Origin: CBDUQN01 sp965369375
GTDB taxonomy: Bacteria > Krumholzibacteriota > Krumholzibacteriia > Krumholzibacteriales > Krumholzibacteriaceae
DNA: 39,212 nucleotides
Direction of reading: 5' to 3'
NCBI GenBank assembly: GCA_965369375.1
Contig: CBDUQN010000018.1
Location: forward strand, 1-39,212
Below the pieces are notes generated by a model. The model ran no database searches and had not been told where the DNA came from. It saw nothing but the letters and a program-made list of their open reading frames with translations. A program made the position numbers and the translations under genes. Positions 16,576-26,200 of this stretch are shown here, one piece after another. The first letter of the stretch is position 1. Every line of letters begins with the position of its first letter.

Positions 16576-19569
16576 CTACGGCAGCACATGATGCTTACCG
16601 GCACTTCTCAATCTGTCGCTGATCTTCGAATACTCCTCAACGCCTATTTTCCCTTCGTCCATAATGACCTCGACGAACGCCGCAACGACATTTCGATCAA
16701 ACTGGGTGTCGCTGTGTCGAAGCAGCTCTTCAATCGCTTCATCAACAGTCAGACATTTTCTATACGGCCTGTCGCTGGTCATTGAGGCGTAGGCATCGAG
16801 CACAGCGAGAATCCGTGAACCGATGGGTATCTGCTCTCCCTTGAGTCCCATGGGATACCCTTTCCCATCCATACGTTCGTGATGGAACAGAATATTCTTG
16901 CTGACAAGCTCGACGAATTCAAACGGATGCACGATCTCCGCGCTCTGTTCAGGATGCTTTCGTATCTCGATGATTTCTTCCGGCGTGAGCTCCAGTGTCT
17001 TTTTGAGTATCCGGTCGCTAACACGGGTCATCCCGACATCGTGAACGCTCGAACAATACTGTACGACCTGGACCTCCTTGTCACGAAGCCTGAGTTTCCG
17101 CGCGACCGAAACGGAATAACCCGTCATCCTCTTTCCCTGCCCCGTCGAATCCATCTTCTGACTGACAATGAGTGACCGGAGCGACTCGATCGTTTCTCTC
17201 AAGAATGCGATCGAATCTTCGGAAACTCTCACCCGCTCTATGATCTTCGAGAGTCTCTGGCTGAGGCTCAGGAGCAATGTCAAATCATCCTCGGAGAACG
17301 TTTCGCCGGATGTTTTGTTATTTGCGTTGATGACGCCGATGACCGCCGAGCCGATCTTCAACGGAACACTTAGGAACGATTTAGTCTCGTACTGCTTGTC
17401 ATTGTGAACCCCCTTGATTCCGCTCTTCTCCACGTCACCGACGAGTAACGGCTCACCGGTTTCAGCAACCTTCCCGGCGATGCCCGTTCCAAGGGACACC
17501 CGGGTCTTGCTGACAATGGCTTCATCGAGACCGTAAGCGACCTTTATAAAGAGTTCCTTCTTCTCCTGATCGAGGAGCATGAGAGAGACGATCTTCGCGG
17601 ACAGCATCTCGGCGACAACCTTCACCGAAAGCTGGAACATCTCCTGAATCTCATCGCGCGCTTCCATCGATTCGAAGATGTATCCGAGCATGTCGTTGAA
17701 ATGGTGCTCCTTGGGAAGGTTGAACGTAAACGTGCTTCCCTCGCCGATCGTGCTCGCAACCTGTATGTAACACCCGTGCTGCTCGAGTATGTTTTTTACG
17801 ATTGCGAGGCCGAGACCCACTCCCTCACCTTTGCGCTCCGGAACCTGGTAGAACTGTTTGAAAATGTTTTTCTGATCTTCCTCGGGAATACCGACCCCCT
17901 CGTCGCGCACCGTGATCTTCACCGAGACCGCATCCTCGACAACATCGACATAGATCGTCGAACCGTCGGGTGTAAATTTGATCGCATTGCCGATGAGATT
18001 TATGAAAACTTGTTTGATCAGATCCTCGTCACCGTCGATCATGGGCAGAGCCGGCGGTAAATCTGCCGCGAGACGCAACTGCTTGTCTTTGAGGTACGGC
18101 TGCAGAGAGTTAGTCACATCGTCTATCAGAGAATGTAGCTGGAAGAGCTTGCGCTTGAGCGTGCGCTGTCCGAACTCGATCTTTGAAACATCGAGGACCT
18201 TGTTGACCATCCGGATGAGACGATCCGTCTCGCTGTTCACAACGCCCAGGAATTCGTCGCGATCGTTGAAACCGGGATCATCGATATGATCCTCGAGCGA
18301 CTCCACATAGGCCTTGATCGACGTCAGGGGGGTCTTGAGCTCGTGGGAGAGATGAGATATGTAATTCATTTTCATTTTGTTGGCATTCTGCAGGCTCTCC
18401 TTTTCCACTTCGAGCCGGCTGATACGCCCGCTCATCACCTCGTAAAGCCTGCTCTTGTCGATGGCGGTCGCAACCTGACCAGAGAGAATTGTCAGGAAGC
18501 GGGCATCCTCCTGGGTGAAACACTCCGGAACGCGGTCACCGACGACGAGAAGCCCGAGCGTGTCTTTGCCTGAGAAGATCGACACGGCGAGAATCGTCCT
18601 GATCCCTCTATCGCTGATCCACCGTGAACTCGATGCGGCCTCGCTTTGATCGACATCGTCGATTCTGACGCCGTCCTCATGCCCGAGAACCTCGGCGATG
18701 AACGGATCGCCCTCCAGATACCCGGACGGTTCGAGGCTCTCCACGCCTTCCTCACCGATCTCTATGTGTTTTATGATTTCTTCCCGCTGATTCAGGAGGA
18801 TGACCGAAGCCCACGATCTCCCGAGAAGAAGCGTTATTTCCTTGCATACCATCTTGAGAAGAGTTTCCAGGCTGATCACCGAGTTAATGCCGAGGCTGAT
18901 ATCATAGAGCCTCGTAAGCTCCACGATTCTTCGCTGCGAACTCAATATCCGGTCCTCGGCGCTTCGCACATAAACGTTGAAATTCTTGTAAAACGTGCTG
19001 AACAGGTAGGTCATGAAGCTCATGAATCCGGCCAACACGAGCACGGTGCCGACGAGATGCTGCGGATTGTTAATGAGAACGTTCCCGCCGGGAAAACAAC
19101 TATGGTGCGGAATGATCCCTTTCAGCTCGAGAAGGCCGAGTCCCCCAACCGAAACAACGCAGACGATTGTTACGATTATGCCTGCCTGCATCGCGGGCAA
19201 GAGCCGCCCCGCGAAGAAGAGCGGCACGATGATGAGAATCATAAAGGGACTCTCGACGGTGCCGGTGAGGTAGATAAGCGCGATAACGGTGGCAAGATCG
19301 ATCCCGATAGTGAGCCACTCCCAGAAATGCCTCATGCCGAGCACCAACTGGTGACGACCCGCCATGAAGTTCTTCACGCTTGTAGCGAGCAGTGTCAGCA
19401 TCGCCGCGCCGAGAAATATTGGAATAATAATGTTCGTCCGGTACGTGAATCCCGCTATCTCTTTCGCGACATATATAATGGTAAAGATCGTAACGAGCTC
19501 TATTATTCTGATCTGTGGAATATTGACGATGGCGGGCGCCCTCTGTTTGGTCTCCTGAATAGTAATCAT
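16576..19569 (-). CDS. membrane sensor histidine kinase with GAF domains and C-terminal HD-GYP domain
   Basis: This 997-residue protein has about six N-terminal membrane segments (residues 20-200) and a GAF domain (about 225-380). A HisKA domain follows with His409 in HLSHELKTPLTS, then HATPase motifs (FINLIGNAIKF, DEGVGIPEED, GEGVGLGLAI). A second GAF (about 640-790) and an HD-GYP domain (about 815-985) complete it. The HD pair His843-Asp844 is present, as are HHERMDGKGYP (896-906), LDAYASM and DRPYRK. The lysine of the usual HDxGK is methionine (HDVGM). It is therefore more likely than its paralogue to retain c-di-GMP phosphodiesterase activity. The ATG at 19569 follows AGGGA; spacing to both neighbours is about 10 bp. 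Confidence 0.9.
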   Translation of the reverse strand: MITIQETKQRAPAIVNIPQIRIIELVTIFTIIYVAKEIAGFTYRTNIIIPIFLGAAMLTLLATSVKNFMAGRHQLVLGMRHFWEWLTIGIDLATVIALIYLTGTVESPFMILIIVPLFFAGRLLPAMQAGIIVTIVCVVSVGGLGLLELKGIIPHHSCFPGGNVLINNPQHLVGTVLVLAGFMSFMTYLFSTFYKNFNVYVRSAEDRILSSQRRIVELTRLYDISLGINSVISLETLLKMVCKEITLLLGRSWASVILLNQREEIIKHIEIGEEGVESLEPSGYLEGDPFIAEVLGHEDGVRIDDVDQSEAASSSRWISDRGIRTILAVSIFSGKDTLGLLVVGDRVPECFTQEDARFLTILSGQVATAIDKSRLYEVMSGRISRLEVEKESLQNANKMKMNYISHLSHELKTPLTSIKAYVESLEDHIDDPGFNDRDEFLGVVNSETDRLIRMVNKVLDVSKIEFGQRTLKRKLFQLHSLIDDVTNSLQPYLKDKQLRLAADLPPALPMIDGDEDLIKQVFINLIGNAIKFTPDGSTIYVDVVEDAVSVKITVRDEGVGIPEEDQKNIFKQFYQVPERKGEGVGLGLAIVKNILEQHGCYIQVASTIGEGSTFTFNLPKEHHFNDMLGYIFESMEARDEIQEMFQLSVKVVAEMLSAKIVSLMLLDQEKKELFIKVAYGLDEAIVSKTRVSLGTGIAGKVAETGEPLLVGDVEKSGIKGVHNDKQYETKSFLSVPLKIGSAVIGVINANNKTSGETFSEDDLTLLLSLSQRLSKIIERVRVSEDSIAFLRETIESLRSLIVSQKMDSTGQGKRMTGYSVSVARKLRLRDKEVQVVQYCSSVHDVGMTRVSDRILKKTLELTPEEIIEIRKHPEQSAEIVHPFEFVELVSKNILFHHERMDGKGYPMGLKGEQIPIGSRILAVLDAYASMTSDRPYRKCLTVDEAIEELLRHSDTQFDRNVVAAFVEVIMDEGKIGVEEYSKISDRLRSAGKHHVLP

Positions 19570-19579
19570 TGTGTATCCC

Positions 19580-20410
19580 TCAGCCTATCCTTTTTGGTGT
19601 TACGTCTTTCTCCCCATTGACCGGGATCGTAAATGTGGCGGTCGTGCCCGCTCCCGGTTTGCTGTTTATATGTATTTCGCCTTTCATGATCGTGATGATG
19701 CTCTTGACAAGCGCAAGCCCGAGGCCGAGCCCCGAGGAATCACCTCCGTATTCGAGTTTGTAAAACGGATCGAATATGTCTTCGAGCTTGTCTTCCGGTA
19801 TACCCTGTCCATGATCCTGCACGCGGACCATGAGCAGATTTTCCCTTGCCGTTCCGCGCCGCTCCCGCGCGAATGAAGCGGTGACCGTCACCGGGCCCCG
19901 CTCACCCCCGTACCGCACGGCGTTGGAGATAAGATTCTCGAGAACGACTTCGATGCTCCCCCTGCGAAGCAGAAGACCGGGGAAATCCCTGTCGATGGCG
20001 TTCTCGACGACATCCGCGGCTTCGCCGATGCGTTCCTTGATATTTTCAACGAGTTGAAAGAGATTTACCCGTTCTACATCTTGCCCGTCCCCTTCACCGC
20101 CTTCGAGTCGAAGCATCTGGATGAATGACTCGATGAGGTCACTCATGTGATCGACCGCATCCTTTATCTTGTCGAAATACCGGCGGTCCTTATCTCCTAA
20201 ATTCCGCCTGAGGTCGTTCTGAAGCAGTTCCACGTATCCGTTTATCGCCATCAGCGGTTTTCTGAATTCGTGCCCCACGATGAGGCGGGCGGAATCGAAG
20301 ATGACCTTATACCTGCCGAGCTCGCTGCGCAGTCCTTGGAGCTCGCCGCCGGCATCACGAACGATGCTTTCGAGTCTCTCGTCCTTATCGGTTCTCGTGA
20401 TATTGGCCAA
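19580..20410 (-). CDS. short soluble sensor histidine kinase
   Basis: The 276-residue kinase has no membrane segment or recognisable sensor domain. A short coiled-coil-like N terminus precedes an atypical H box with His47 in IVGHEFRKPLMA. N (ENLISNAVRYGG), G1 (DHGQGIPEDK) and G2 (SSGLGLGLALV) boxes follow. It starts with TTG at 20410, supported by GAGGAG (20416-20421) 5 nt upstream. It lies 47 bp after the GGDEF regulator and 10 bp before the first large kinase. Lacking its own sensor, it probably receives its signal through a partner protein of the operon; that is an inference. Confidence 0.9.
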   Translation of the reverse strand: MANITRTDKDERLESIVRDAGGELQGLRSELGRYKVIFDSARLIVGHEFRKPLMAINGYVELLQNDLRRNLGDKDRRYFDKIKDAVDHMSDLIESFIQMLRLEGGEGDGQDVERVNLFQLVENIKERIGEAADVVENAIDRDFPGLLLRRGSIEVVLENLISNAVRYGGERGPVTVTASFARERRGTARENLLMVRVQDHGQGIPEDKLEDIFDPFYKLEYGGDSSGLGLGLALVKSIITIMKGEIHINSKPGAGTTATFTIPVNGEKDVTPKRIG

Positions 20411-20457
20411 ATCAGCTCCTCTGTCCGGCCTCGCCGCTTCGCGACCACCCGTCCCCG

Positions 20458-21444
20458 CTAACTCTGCTCCGTCTCGATATTTGCTTCGATCTCGATTCCC
20501 TGCCTTCTCTCACGCACAACCACGCTGCCCGTCATGTCTTTTCCGAATTTCTTGAGTTCCGACGATATATCGCTCACCTCGGCGTAGTGCTTCAGCCGGT
20601 TCTCCTCGTCGATAACGAGCGCAATCGTCAGAGACATCAGCGGCACCCGCTTGATCTCACCGAGGCGGCTCTTCACTTCCAGGTAACCCCGTCTGATGTC
20701 TTCCTCCTTGAGCAGTATGAGCGATCCCTTGTCGAACTCGTCTATGATGTGCCGTGCGATGAACTCCGCCCTCGTCGGCGAGGTGATTATCACGAAGTCG
20801 TCACCGCCGATGTGCCCGACGAAGTCGTTTCCCCCGCCGAGAGAATTGACCGCTTCCGCGATGATATCTGCGAGAAAGAGAATCGACTCATCACCCTTCT
20901 GATATCCGTAGTAATCGTTGTAAGCCTTGAAATTGTCGATATCCATGTAGAGAAAGCCGAATGTTTCCTTTCTCTCGATCCTCATCTGCAATTCGGTCTC
21001 AATCGCCCTGTTCCCCGCGAATCCCGTAAGAGGGCTTGACTCTTTCTGCTTTCGGCTCCAGTCGAGAACGTTCTTTACGCGCAGGAAGAGCTCCTGTGGT
21101 GAATACGGCTTTATCAGGTAATCATTGGCGCCGCCTTCGAGTCCCTTGATCTTGTCGGTAAGATCGCTTCTTGCGGTCAGCATGATAACCGGGATCTGTG
21201 ACGTCTGGAAGTTCTCACGGATTCTATTGCAGACGGTGAACCCGTCTATCTTGGGCATCATGAGATCGAGGATGACGAGATGCGGTGCTTCGCGGCGCAC
21301 GAGTTGGAGTGCAACCTCACCGTTTTCGGCGACGATTACCGTGTAACCCTTTTTCTCGAGCTGGAACTTGAGAATCCTGCGAATATGCTCTTCGTCATCG
21401 ACTACAAGTATCTTGTAGTTATTGCTGTCTTCAGCCCTGTTCAT
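20458..21444 (-). CDS. response regulator with GGDEF (diguanylate cyclase-like) output domain
   Basis: The 328-residue protein has a receiver domain (VVDDEEH, phosphoacceptor Asp60 in LVILDLMMP, KPYSP) joined to a GGDEF-type domain. The signature is GGDDF at residues 213-217, preceded by VGHI instead of the usual arginine-containing context, so no RxxD inhibitory site is visible. The upstream substrate motif DIDNFKAYNDYYG is well conserved. It could make c-di-GMP when phosphorylated, but the DDF variant leaves activity uncertain. It is first in the operon, 60-65 nt downstream of the predicted transcript start of a sigma54 promoter. ATG at 21444 follows AAGGA. Confidence 0.92.
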   Translation of the reverse strand: MNRAEDSNNYKILVVDDEEHIRRILKFQLEKKGYTVIVAENGEVALQLVRREAPHLVILDLMMPKIDGFTVCNRIRENFQTSQIPVIMLTARSDLTDKIKGLEGGANDYLIKPYSPQELFLRVKNVLDWSRKQKESSPLTGFAGNRAIETELQMRIERKETFGFLYMDIDNFKAYNDYYGYQKGDESILFLADIIAEAVNSLGGGNDFVGHIGGDDFVIITSPTRAEFIARHIIDEFDKGSLILLKEEDIRRGYLEVKSRLGEIKRVPLMSLTIALVIDEENRLKHYAEVSDISSELKKFGKDMTGSVVVRERRQGIEIEANIETEQS

Positions 21445-21517
21445 GTACCCGATCCTTGTCCTGCAGCCGTGATCCCGACCAAAATAAATCGGCTAAGATT
21501 ATTGCCGATACCGAATT

Positions 21518-21533
21518 CGCAATTAACATGCCA
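21518..21533 (-). promoter_or_regulatory. sigma54 (RpoN) promoter of the signalling operon
   Basis: The minus strand reads TGGCATG, four bases (TTAA), then TTGCG. GG and GC are separated by exactly 10 nt, matching the sigma54 consensus TGGCAYR-N4-TTGCW at all but the last base. Transcription would start near 21507, about 62 nt before the GGDEF regulator ATG. An activator (NtrC-family enhancer-binding protein) would be required; none is encoded in the window. Confidence 0.7.
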
Positions 21534-21721
21534 AGGGCTCAATGCGCCACACCGGCGATTCGGCGGGCAGATGTTTTTCGTTTAGTTGTTGGAAATAAAT
21601 GAATTATAGGATTGGTTGGTTTTCAGATGGAATGGCCAAGGGAAGACTAATATGCAATGGGATTTGCAGAAAGACAACTCGGAACTCACGGCCGGAAAGC
21701 GAGCCAACGCGACATGCAAAT

Positions 21722-21809
21722 AGACAACGCCGCGTTCATGCCCATGAGGTGAGCTCTCCGCGGGGAGACAACGCCGCGTTCATGCCCATGAGGTGAGCTC
21801 TCCGCGGGG
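21722..21809. repeat. perfect 44-bp tandem duplication over the 3-prime end of tsaD
   Basis: Two identical 44-bp copies (21722-21765 and 21766-21809) begin AGACAACGCCGCGTTCATGC. The right-hand copy encodes the last residues and stop codon of TsaD; the left-hand copy lies just beyond the stop. Because 44 is not a multiple of three, the duplicated stop region is out of frame, and the TsaD product itself is unaffected. Confidence 0.9.
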
Positions 21810-22790
21810 AAATGTGTTGAGCTCGAGGCCGTCACGGAGACCAGCCCGGATCCGGTAATGTGCAGCGCACGCAATCATGGCTGCGTTGTCCGTGCAGTAG
21901 ATGACGGGAGGCCAGGCGGCCTCCACACCGAGGGATTGAAAATTCTGCTCCATGCATTCGCGCAGGCGGGTGTTCGCTGCGACACCACCGGCGAGGTAAA
22001 AGTGGGAGACCCCGGCGGCACGAACGGCATGAATCGATTTTTCGACGAGAATCTCGACGATTGCTTCCTGGGCGGACGCGGCGACGTCACGCACGAGCTC
22101 GGGCGTGAGCGCCGGGAAGGATTCGACCTTGAGACGGACGGCGGTCTTGAGGCCCGAGAAGGAGAAATCGCTCTTGCCCGAGCGGCGAAGTCCCCGGGGG
22201 AAATCGAAGGCATTCGCATCCCCGCCGCGCGCCATTCGTTCCACGTGCGGTCCGCCGGGGAAGGGAAGCCCGAGAAGCTTTCCGATCTTGTCGAACGCCT
22301 CTCCCGCGGCATCGTCTCTCGTCCCACCGAGAAACCGGTACCGTCCGACCGCTTCGGCGAGTACCAGCTGCGTATGTCCCCCTGAAACAACGAGGACGAC
22401 GGCAGGTGTGGCGAAAGATCCCTCGAGTTCGTTTGCGAGAATGTGCCCCTCGAGATGGTGAACACCGACGAGCGGGACGCCGCTCCCGTAGGAAAGCGCC
22501 TTCGCGAAGGAGAGCCCGACGAGCAAGGCGCCGGTGAGACCCGGTCCGTTCGTGACGCCGATGCCGCTGAGGTGCTCGAGCCCGGCGCCGGCATCTTCCA
22601 TCACCGATTCGTACAACGGCAGGAGCGTTCTCATATGCGACCGCGATGCGAGCTCGGGTACTACGCCGCCGTACTTTTCGTGATCGAGCTGTGCCGCCGT
22701 TCTATGAAGGATTACGCCGCTTTGAGGAGAGTACAATGCACAGGAAGTGTCATCACAGGATGTTTCAATACCGAGGTAGAGTTCGCCCAT
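21780..22790 (-). CDS. tsaD: tRNA N6-threonylcarbamoyladenosine transferase TsaD
   Basis: TsaD transfers the threonylcarbamoyl group to A37 of ANN-decoding tRNAs together with TsaB and TsaE. The 336-residue protein starts with the ASKHA motif LGIETSCDDTSCALY and has the metal-binding HHLEGH (His112, His116), VVSGGHTQL, and FYLAGGVAANTRLRE. Near the end CTDNAAMIACAAHYR supplies the third metal ligand. It starts 5 bp after the glnB stop. The last codons and stop fall inside a 44-bp tandem duplication. tsaB and tsaE are not in the window. Confidence 0.96.
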   Translation of the reverse strand: MGELYLGIETSCDDTSCALYSPQSGVILHRTAAQLDHEKYGGVVPELASRSHMRTLLPLYESVMEDAGAGLEHLSGIGVTNGPGLTGALLVGLSFAKALSYGSGVPLVGVHHLEGHILANELEGSFATPAVVLVVSGGHTQLVLAEAVGRYRFLGGTRDDAAGEAFDKIGKLLGLPFPGGPHVERMARGGDANAFDFPRGLRRSGKSDFSFSGLKTAVRLKVESFPALTPELVRDVAASAQEAIVEILVEKSIHAVRAAGVSHFYLAGGVAANTRLRECMEQNFQSLGVEAAWPPVIYCTDNAAMIACAAHYRIRAGLRDGLELNTFPRGELTSWA

Positions 22791-22795
22791 TCCCG

Positions 22796-23134
22796 TTAGA
22801 GAACCTCCTCACCGCTTTCGCCCGTGCGAATTCTCACTGCATCTTCCACATTCGAAACGAAGAGTTTTCCGTCCCCGATCTGTCCTGTCCGGGCCGCCTC
22901 GATGATAACATCGACAACCCGATCGACCGAAGCCTCCTTCACCACCACCTCGATCTTCACCTTGGGCAGAAAATCGACCTTATATTCGCTGCCGCGATAG
23001 AGCTCCGTGTGACCCTTCTGCCTGCCGAACCCCTTGACCTCGATGACGCTGATACCGCCGACGCCGACTTCCATCAATGCTTCCTTTACCTCATCGAGTT
23101 TGAACGGTTTGATATACGCTTCTATCTTTTTCAT
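22796..23134 (-). CDS. glnB: nitrogen regulatory protein PII
   Basis: PII is the small trimeric sensor of 2-oxoglutarate, ATP/ADP and, through uridylylation, glutamine. The 112-residue sequence is canonical: MKKIEAYIKPFKLDEV, T loop GRQKGHTELYRGSEYKVDFLPK with the uridylylation target Tyr51, and the C-terminal signature GDGKLFVSNVEDAVRIRTGE. Text-book partners GlnD and GlnE are encoded within 6 kb. The GlnB rather than GlnK subtype is inferred from context, as no amtB is adjacent. GAGGAG precedes the ATG by 5 nt. It is divergent from glnE across a 161-bp spacer. Confidence 0.96.
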   Translation of the reverse strand: MKKIEAYIKPFKLDEVKEALMEVGVGGISVIEVKGFGRQKGHTELYRGSEYKVDFLPKVKIEVVVKEASVDRVVDVIIEAARTGQIGDGKLFVSNVEDAVRIRTGESGEEVL

Positions 23135-23295
23135 TACAACTCCTCAAATGGTACGGTTCATGGGGCCGCGCTCGCAGTCGGAATCCTATGACCAGATAAC
23201 GCTGGCAAGGCTTCCGGCAAGGTGATAATGTGCAATCAAAACAACGGGTTTTGTAAAGAGTACCGGAAACCAGGCGCACATTCCAGCAAAAGTTC

Positions 23296-26200
23296 ATGAC
23301 TGGCGATCTCAACAAACATGTACGGAATCTTCTCGAGCCGGAATTGGCTGAAGGAGCGCATGCCGAAGCGTTTCTGAAACTGGGATTTTCCGATCCGTCA
23401 AAGGCGGCTTCCCTCTGGAGCGCGATACTTCCAGCGACCGCGATCACACCCGGAGTGTCGGAACACGCGTCTGTGCTCGTCCGTACGCTTGCCGGCTGCC
23501 CGGATCCGGATATGGCTCTTTTGAACCTGAGCCGTTTCGTCGATTCGATGATAGCGCCTTCTCACTTTCTCTCTTCCCTCTTTCTCGAAAAACCCATCTG
23601 CGTTCTGCTCGTCACAATATTTTCGAGCAGCTACTATCTGTCCGACATTCTTGTTCGAAACACCGGATACCTCGCCTGGCTGATAGAGCGCGAAACGCTC
23701 GAGTCGCCGAAATCCTTCAGTCAATATGTCAAAGAGGCCGAACGCCAGACCGCGCCGTTCAAGGATCACAGGCGGCGGCTGAATTCCATCAAACGGTACA
23801 AGCGGCGCGAAATCCTTCGTATCGGCGCGCGGGATCTGCTCGGAATCGCCTCCGTCGAAGAAGTCACCGCCGAGCTCTCCTTTCTCACCGATGCGGTGAT
23901 AGACATAACCGGTCGTCTCTCGTTCGAGGAGGAGGCCCGAATTGCGGGACTCGAGGACACCGAATGGAACAGAGACGAGGACAAACCGTTTCACCGCTTC
24001 GCGATCATTTCGCTCGGCAAGCTCGGGGGAACGGAACTCAACTACTCATCCGATATCGACCTGCTCTATATCTGCGAGGCAACAGAGGGGAAGCGGGAAA
24101 TAGCTTTCTATACATCGCTCGCCAGGCGGATTACGAATGAGCTCTCCGAGGCGACCGAGGAAGGAACGTTGTTCAGGGTCGACCTGCGCCTTCGTCCCGA
24201 CGGGGAGAGCGGCCCCCTCGTCGTTACGGTCGAAGAGCATCTCAACTATCTGCTGCGGCGCGCCCGGCCGTGGGAGAAGCAGTCGCTGATCAAGGCGCGG
24301 TTTTCGGCCGGGAATCTGCGGCCCGCCGAAGCTTTCCAGGCCAACACGGAGCGGATCGTCTTCAGCTCGATCAGCGGTGAAGAGACACTCGCCGACATTC
24401 TGGCGATGCGGGAACGGGCCGTCGCCAACCTCCCATCCGGCGAGCGCGTGCGCAACATCAAGCTCATGTCAGGCGGCATCAGGGACATCGAATTCATCGC
24501 GCAGGCCCTGCAGCTTCTTCACGGGAGAAGCCACCGAGAAGTGAGATCGAGGAACACGCTCGAGGCGCTCGAGCGGCTCTACAATCAGGGGTACATAGAC
24601 GAGGAGGTCAGAACGATACTCTCGCGGTGCTATCGGCTCTTCAGAACGGTAGAACACAGGCTGCAGCTGCGCAAGAATGTGAGAACGCATACGCTTCCGA
24701 CCGGAGAGGAAGAGTTGCATACGCTCGGTGCGCGCGTCTCGTACAGTTCCCTCCCTGAAATCTCGGGTGAGAGTTTCCGTGCGGAGCTCGGACGGTCACT
24801 GCGCCAGGTGCAGCACATTTTCGATTCGTTCTTCAAGGACCGCGGACAGGATGAAATCCCCCTTCTCCTCTCACTCCCGTCAGGCGAAACCGAGGTCGGC
24901 CGCATCCTTTCGGGCTACGGCATCGAGGAGGGGGAACAGGCGCACCGGTTCCTGATATCACTCGTCTATGGGGATTTCCCTCACCTCGAGAGCCCCGAGA
25001 TGCTCCACACGGCCGCGAAATGTCTTCCGGCGATTCTCGAGCGCGTCTCCAGGACTCCCGATCCCTCCCTCACGCTCAAAAACCTCGTCAAGATCGTGAG
25101 AGCCACCGGCGCCACCCGCTCCACGCTCGAGCTCCTCGCCGAGTGCGGCGATCTGCTCAGGCTCTTTCTCGTTATATCATCGCTGTCCACGAAACTCACC
25201 GACGTGATCTCGAGACGCATAGAGCTCCTCGATGTCCTCGCTGCGGGCGTGCCGCCCGGTGAGTTGCCCGGCGGTCCGCCTGGCGCTCAGCCCGGCGAGC
25301 CGGCTGATGAGCCACCCGGCGCTCCATCCGCCGGACCGCCCGCGCCCGATGGCTTCGATACCCAGCGCCGGCTGCGGGACCTCAACAAATGGCGCGAGGA
25401 GATGCTGCTGCACATTCACTGCCAGAATCGCGTTCCGGAATCAGGACCGGAGTCCCTCGCTCCGCCTCTCTCCGAAGTCATGGAAGAAACAGTCGCCGAG
25501 CTCTTTCGAATGAGCGGTGGAGAAGATACCGGCATCGCCATTTTCGCCCTCGGCTCTCTCGGAAGCAAAGAGTGCAGGTTCGGGAGCGACCTCGACCTGC
25601 TCGCCGTGATCCCCGATGCGGGAAACGCCGTCGAGGCAACGAGAGTTATTCTCCGATTCATGGAGAACGGCGGGAAGGCGGACATCGGTCCCATCGATAT
25701 GCGCCTTCGAGGAGAGGGGGACGGATCCCCGCTCATTCAAACGCTCGACCGTTACCGATCCTACTTCGATTCGCGCGCCGCCTTCTGGGAAATGATCGCC
25801 TTCACGAAATGCCGTTTCATCTGCGGCGATACGGATACGGGTAAAGCATTCGAGGAAATCATCGCTCGGGCGCTGCGTGAAGTGCGGGAGAAAGCTGATC
25901 TGCGGGAAAACCTCCTCGAGGCGAGAGGCAAGCTCGAATCGCTCTCGAGCTGCGCATGGGATGTCAAGTACGCTCCCGGCGGTCTCTACGATATCGGCTA
26001 TATCACCTCATCGGCGAAATTGCCGTCGCTGAATGTGGCGACGCATAGTCCTTTCAAAGATCTCGAATCACTTGAATCACGGGGATTGCTCGCCGGCGAG
26101 GAAACGAAATCCCTGACCGACGCTTACCGGCTTTTTTATCTAGTCGAACATGCGGCGGCCCTGCACGGATTGAAATACCCGCCGCTGCCCGAGCGGGAAG

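Noticed and set aside
18646..19620. 324-codon plus-strand open frame
   Set aside because: Antisense to the membrane and GAF regions of a clear sensor kinase; no motif, no ribosome site.
21686..21874. 62-codon minus-strand frame overlapping the end of tsaD
   Set aside because: It arises from the 44-bp duplication read in another frame and shows no ribosome site or conserved features.
23216..23245. TGGCAAGG...CCGGCA and GATAAT as promoter for glnE
   Set aside because: The sigma54-like spacing is wrong (no GG-N10-GC) and the -10-like GATAAT has no acceptable -35.
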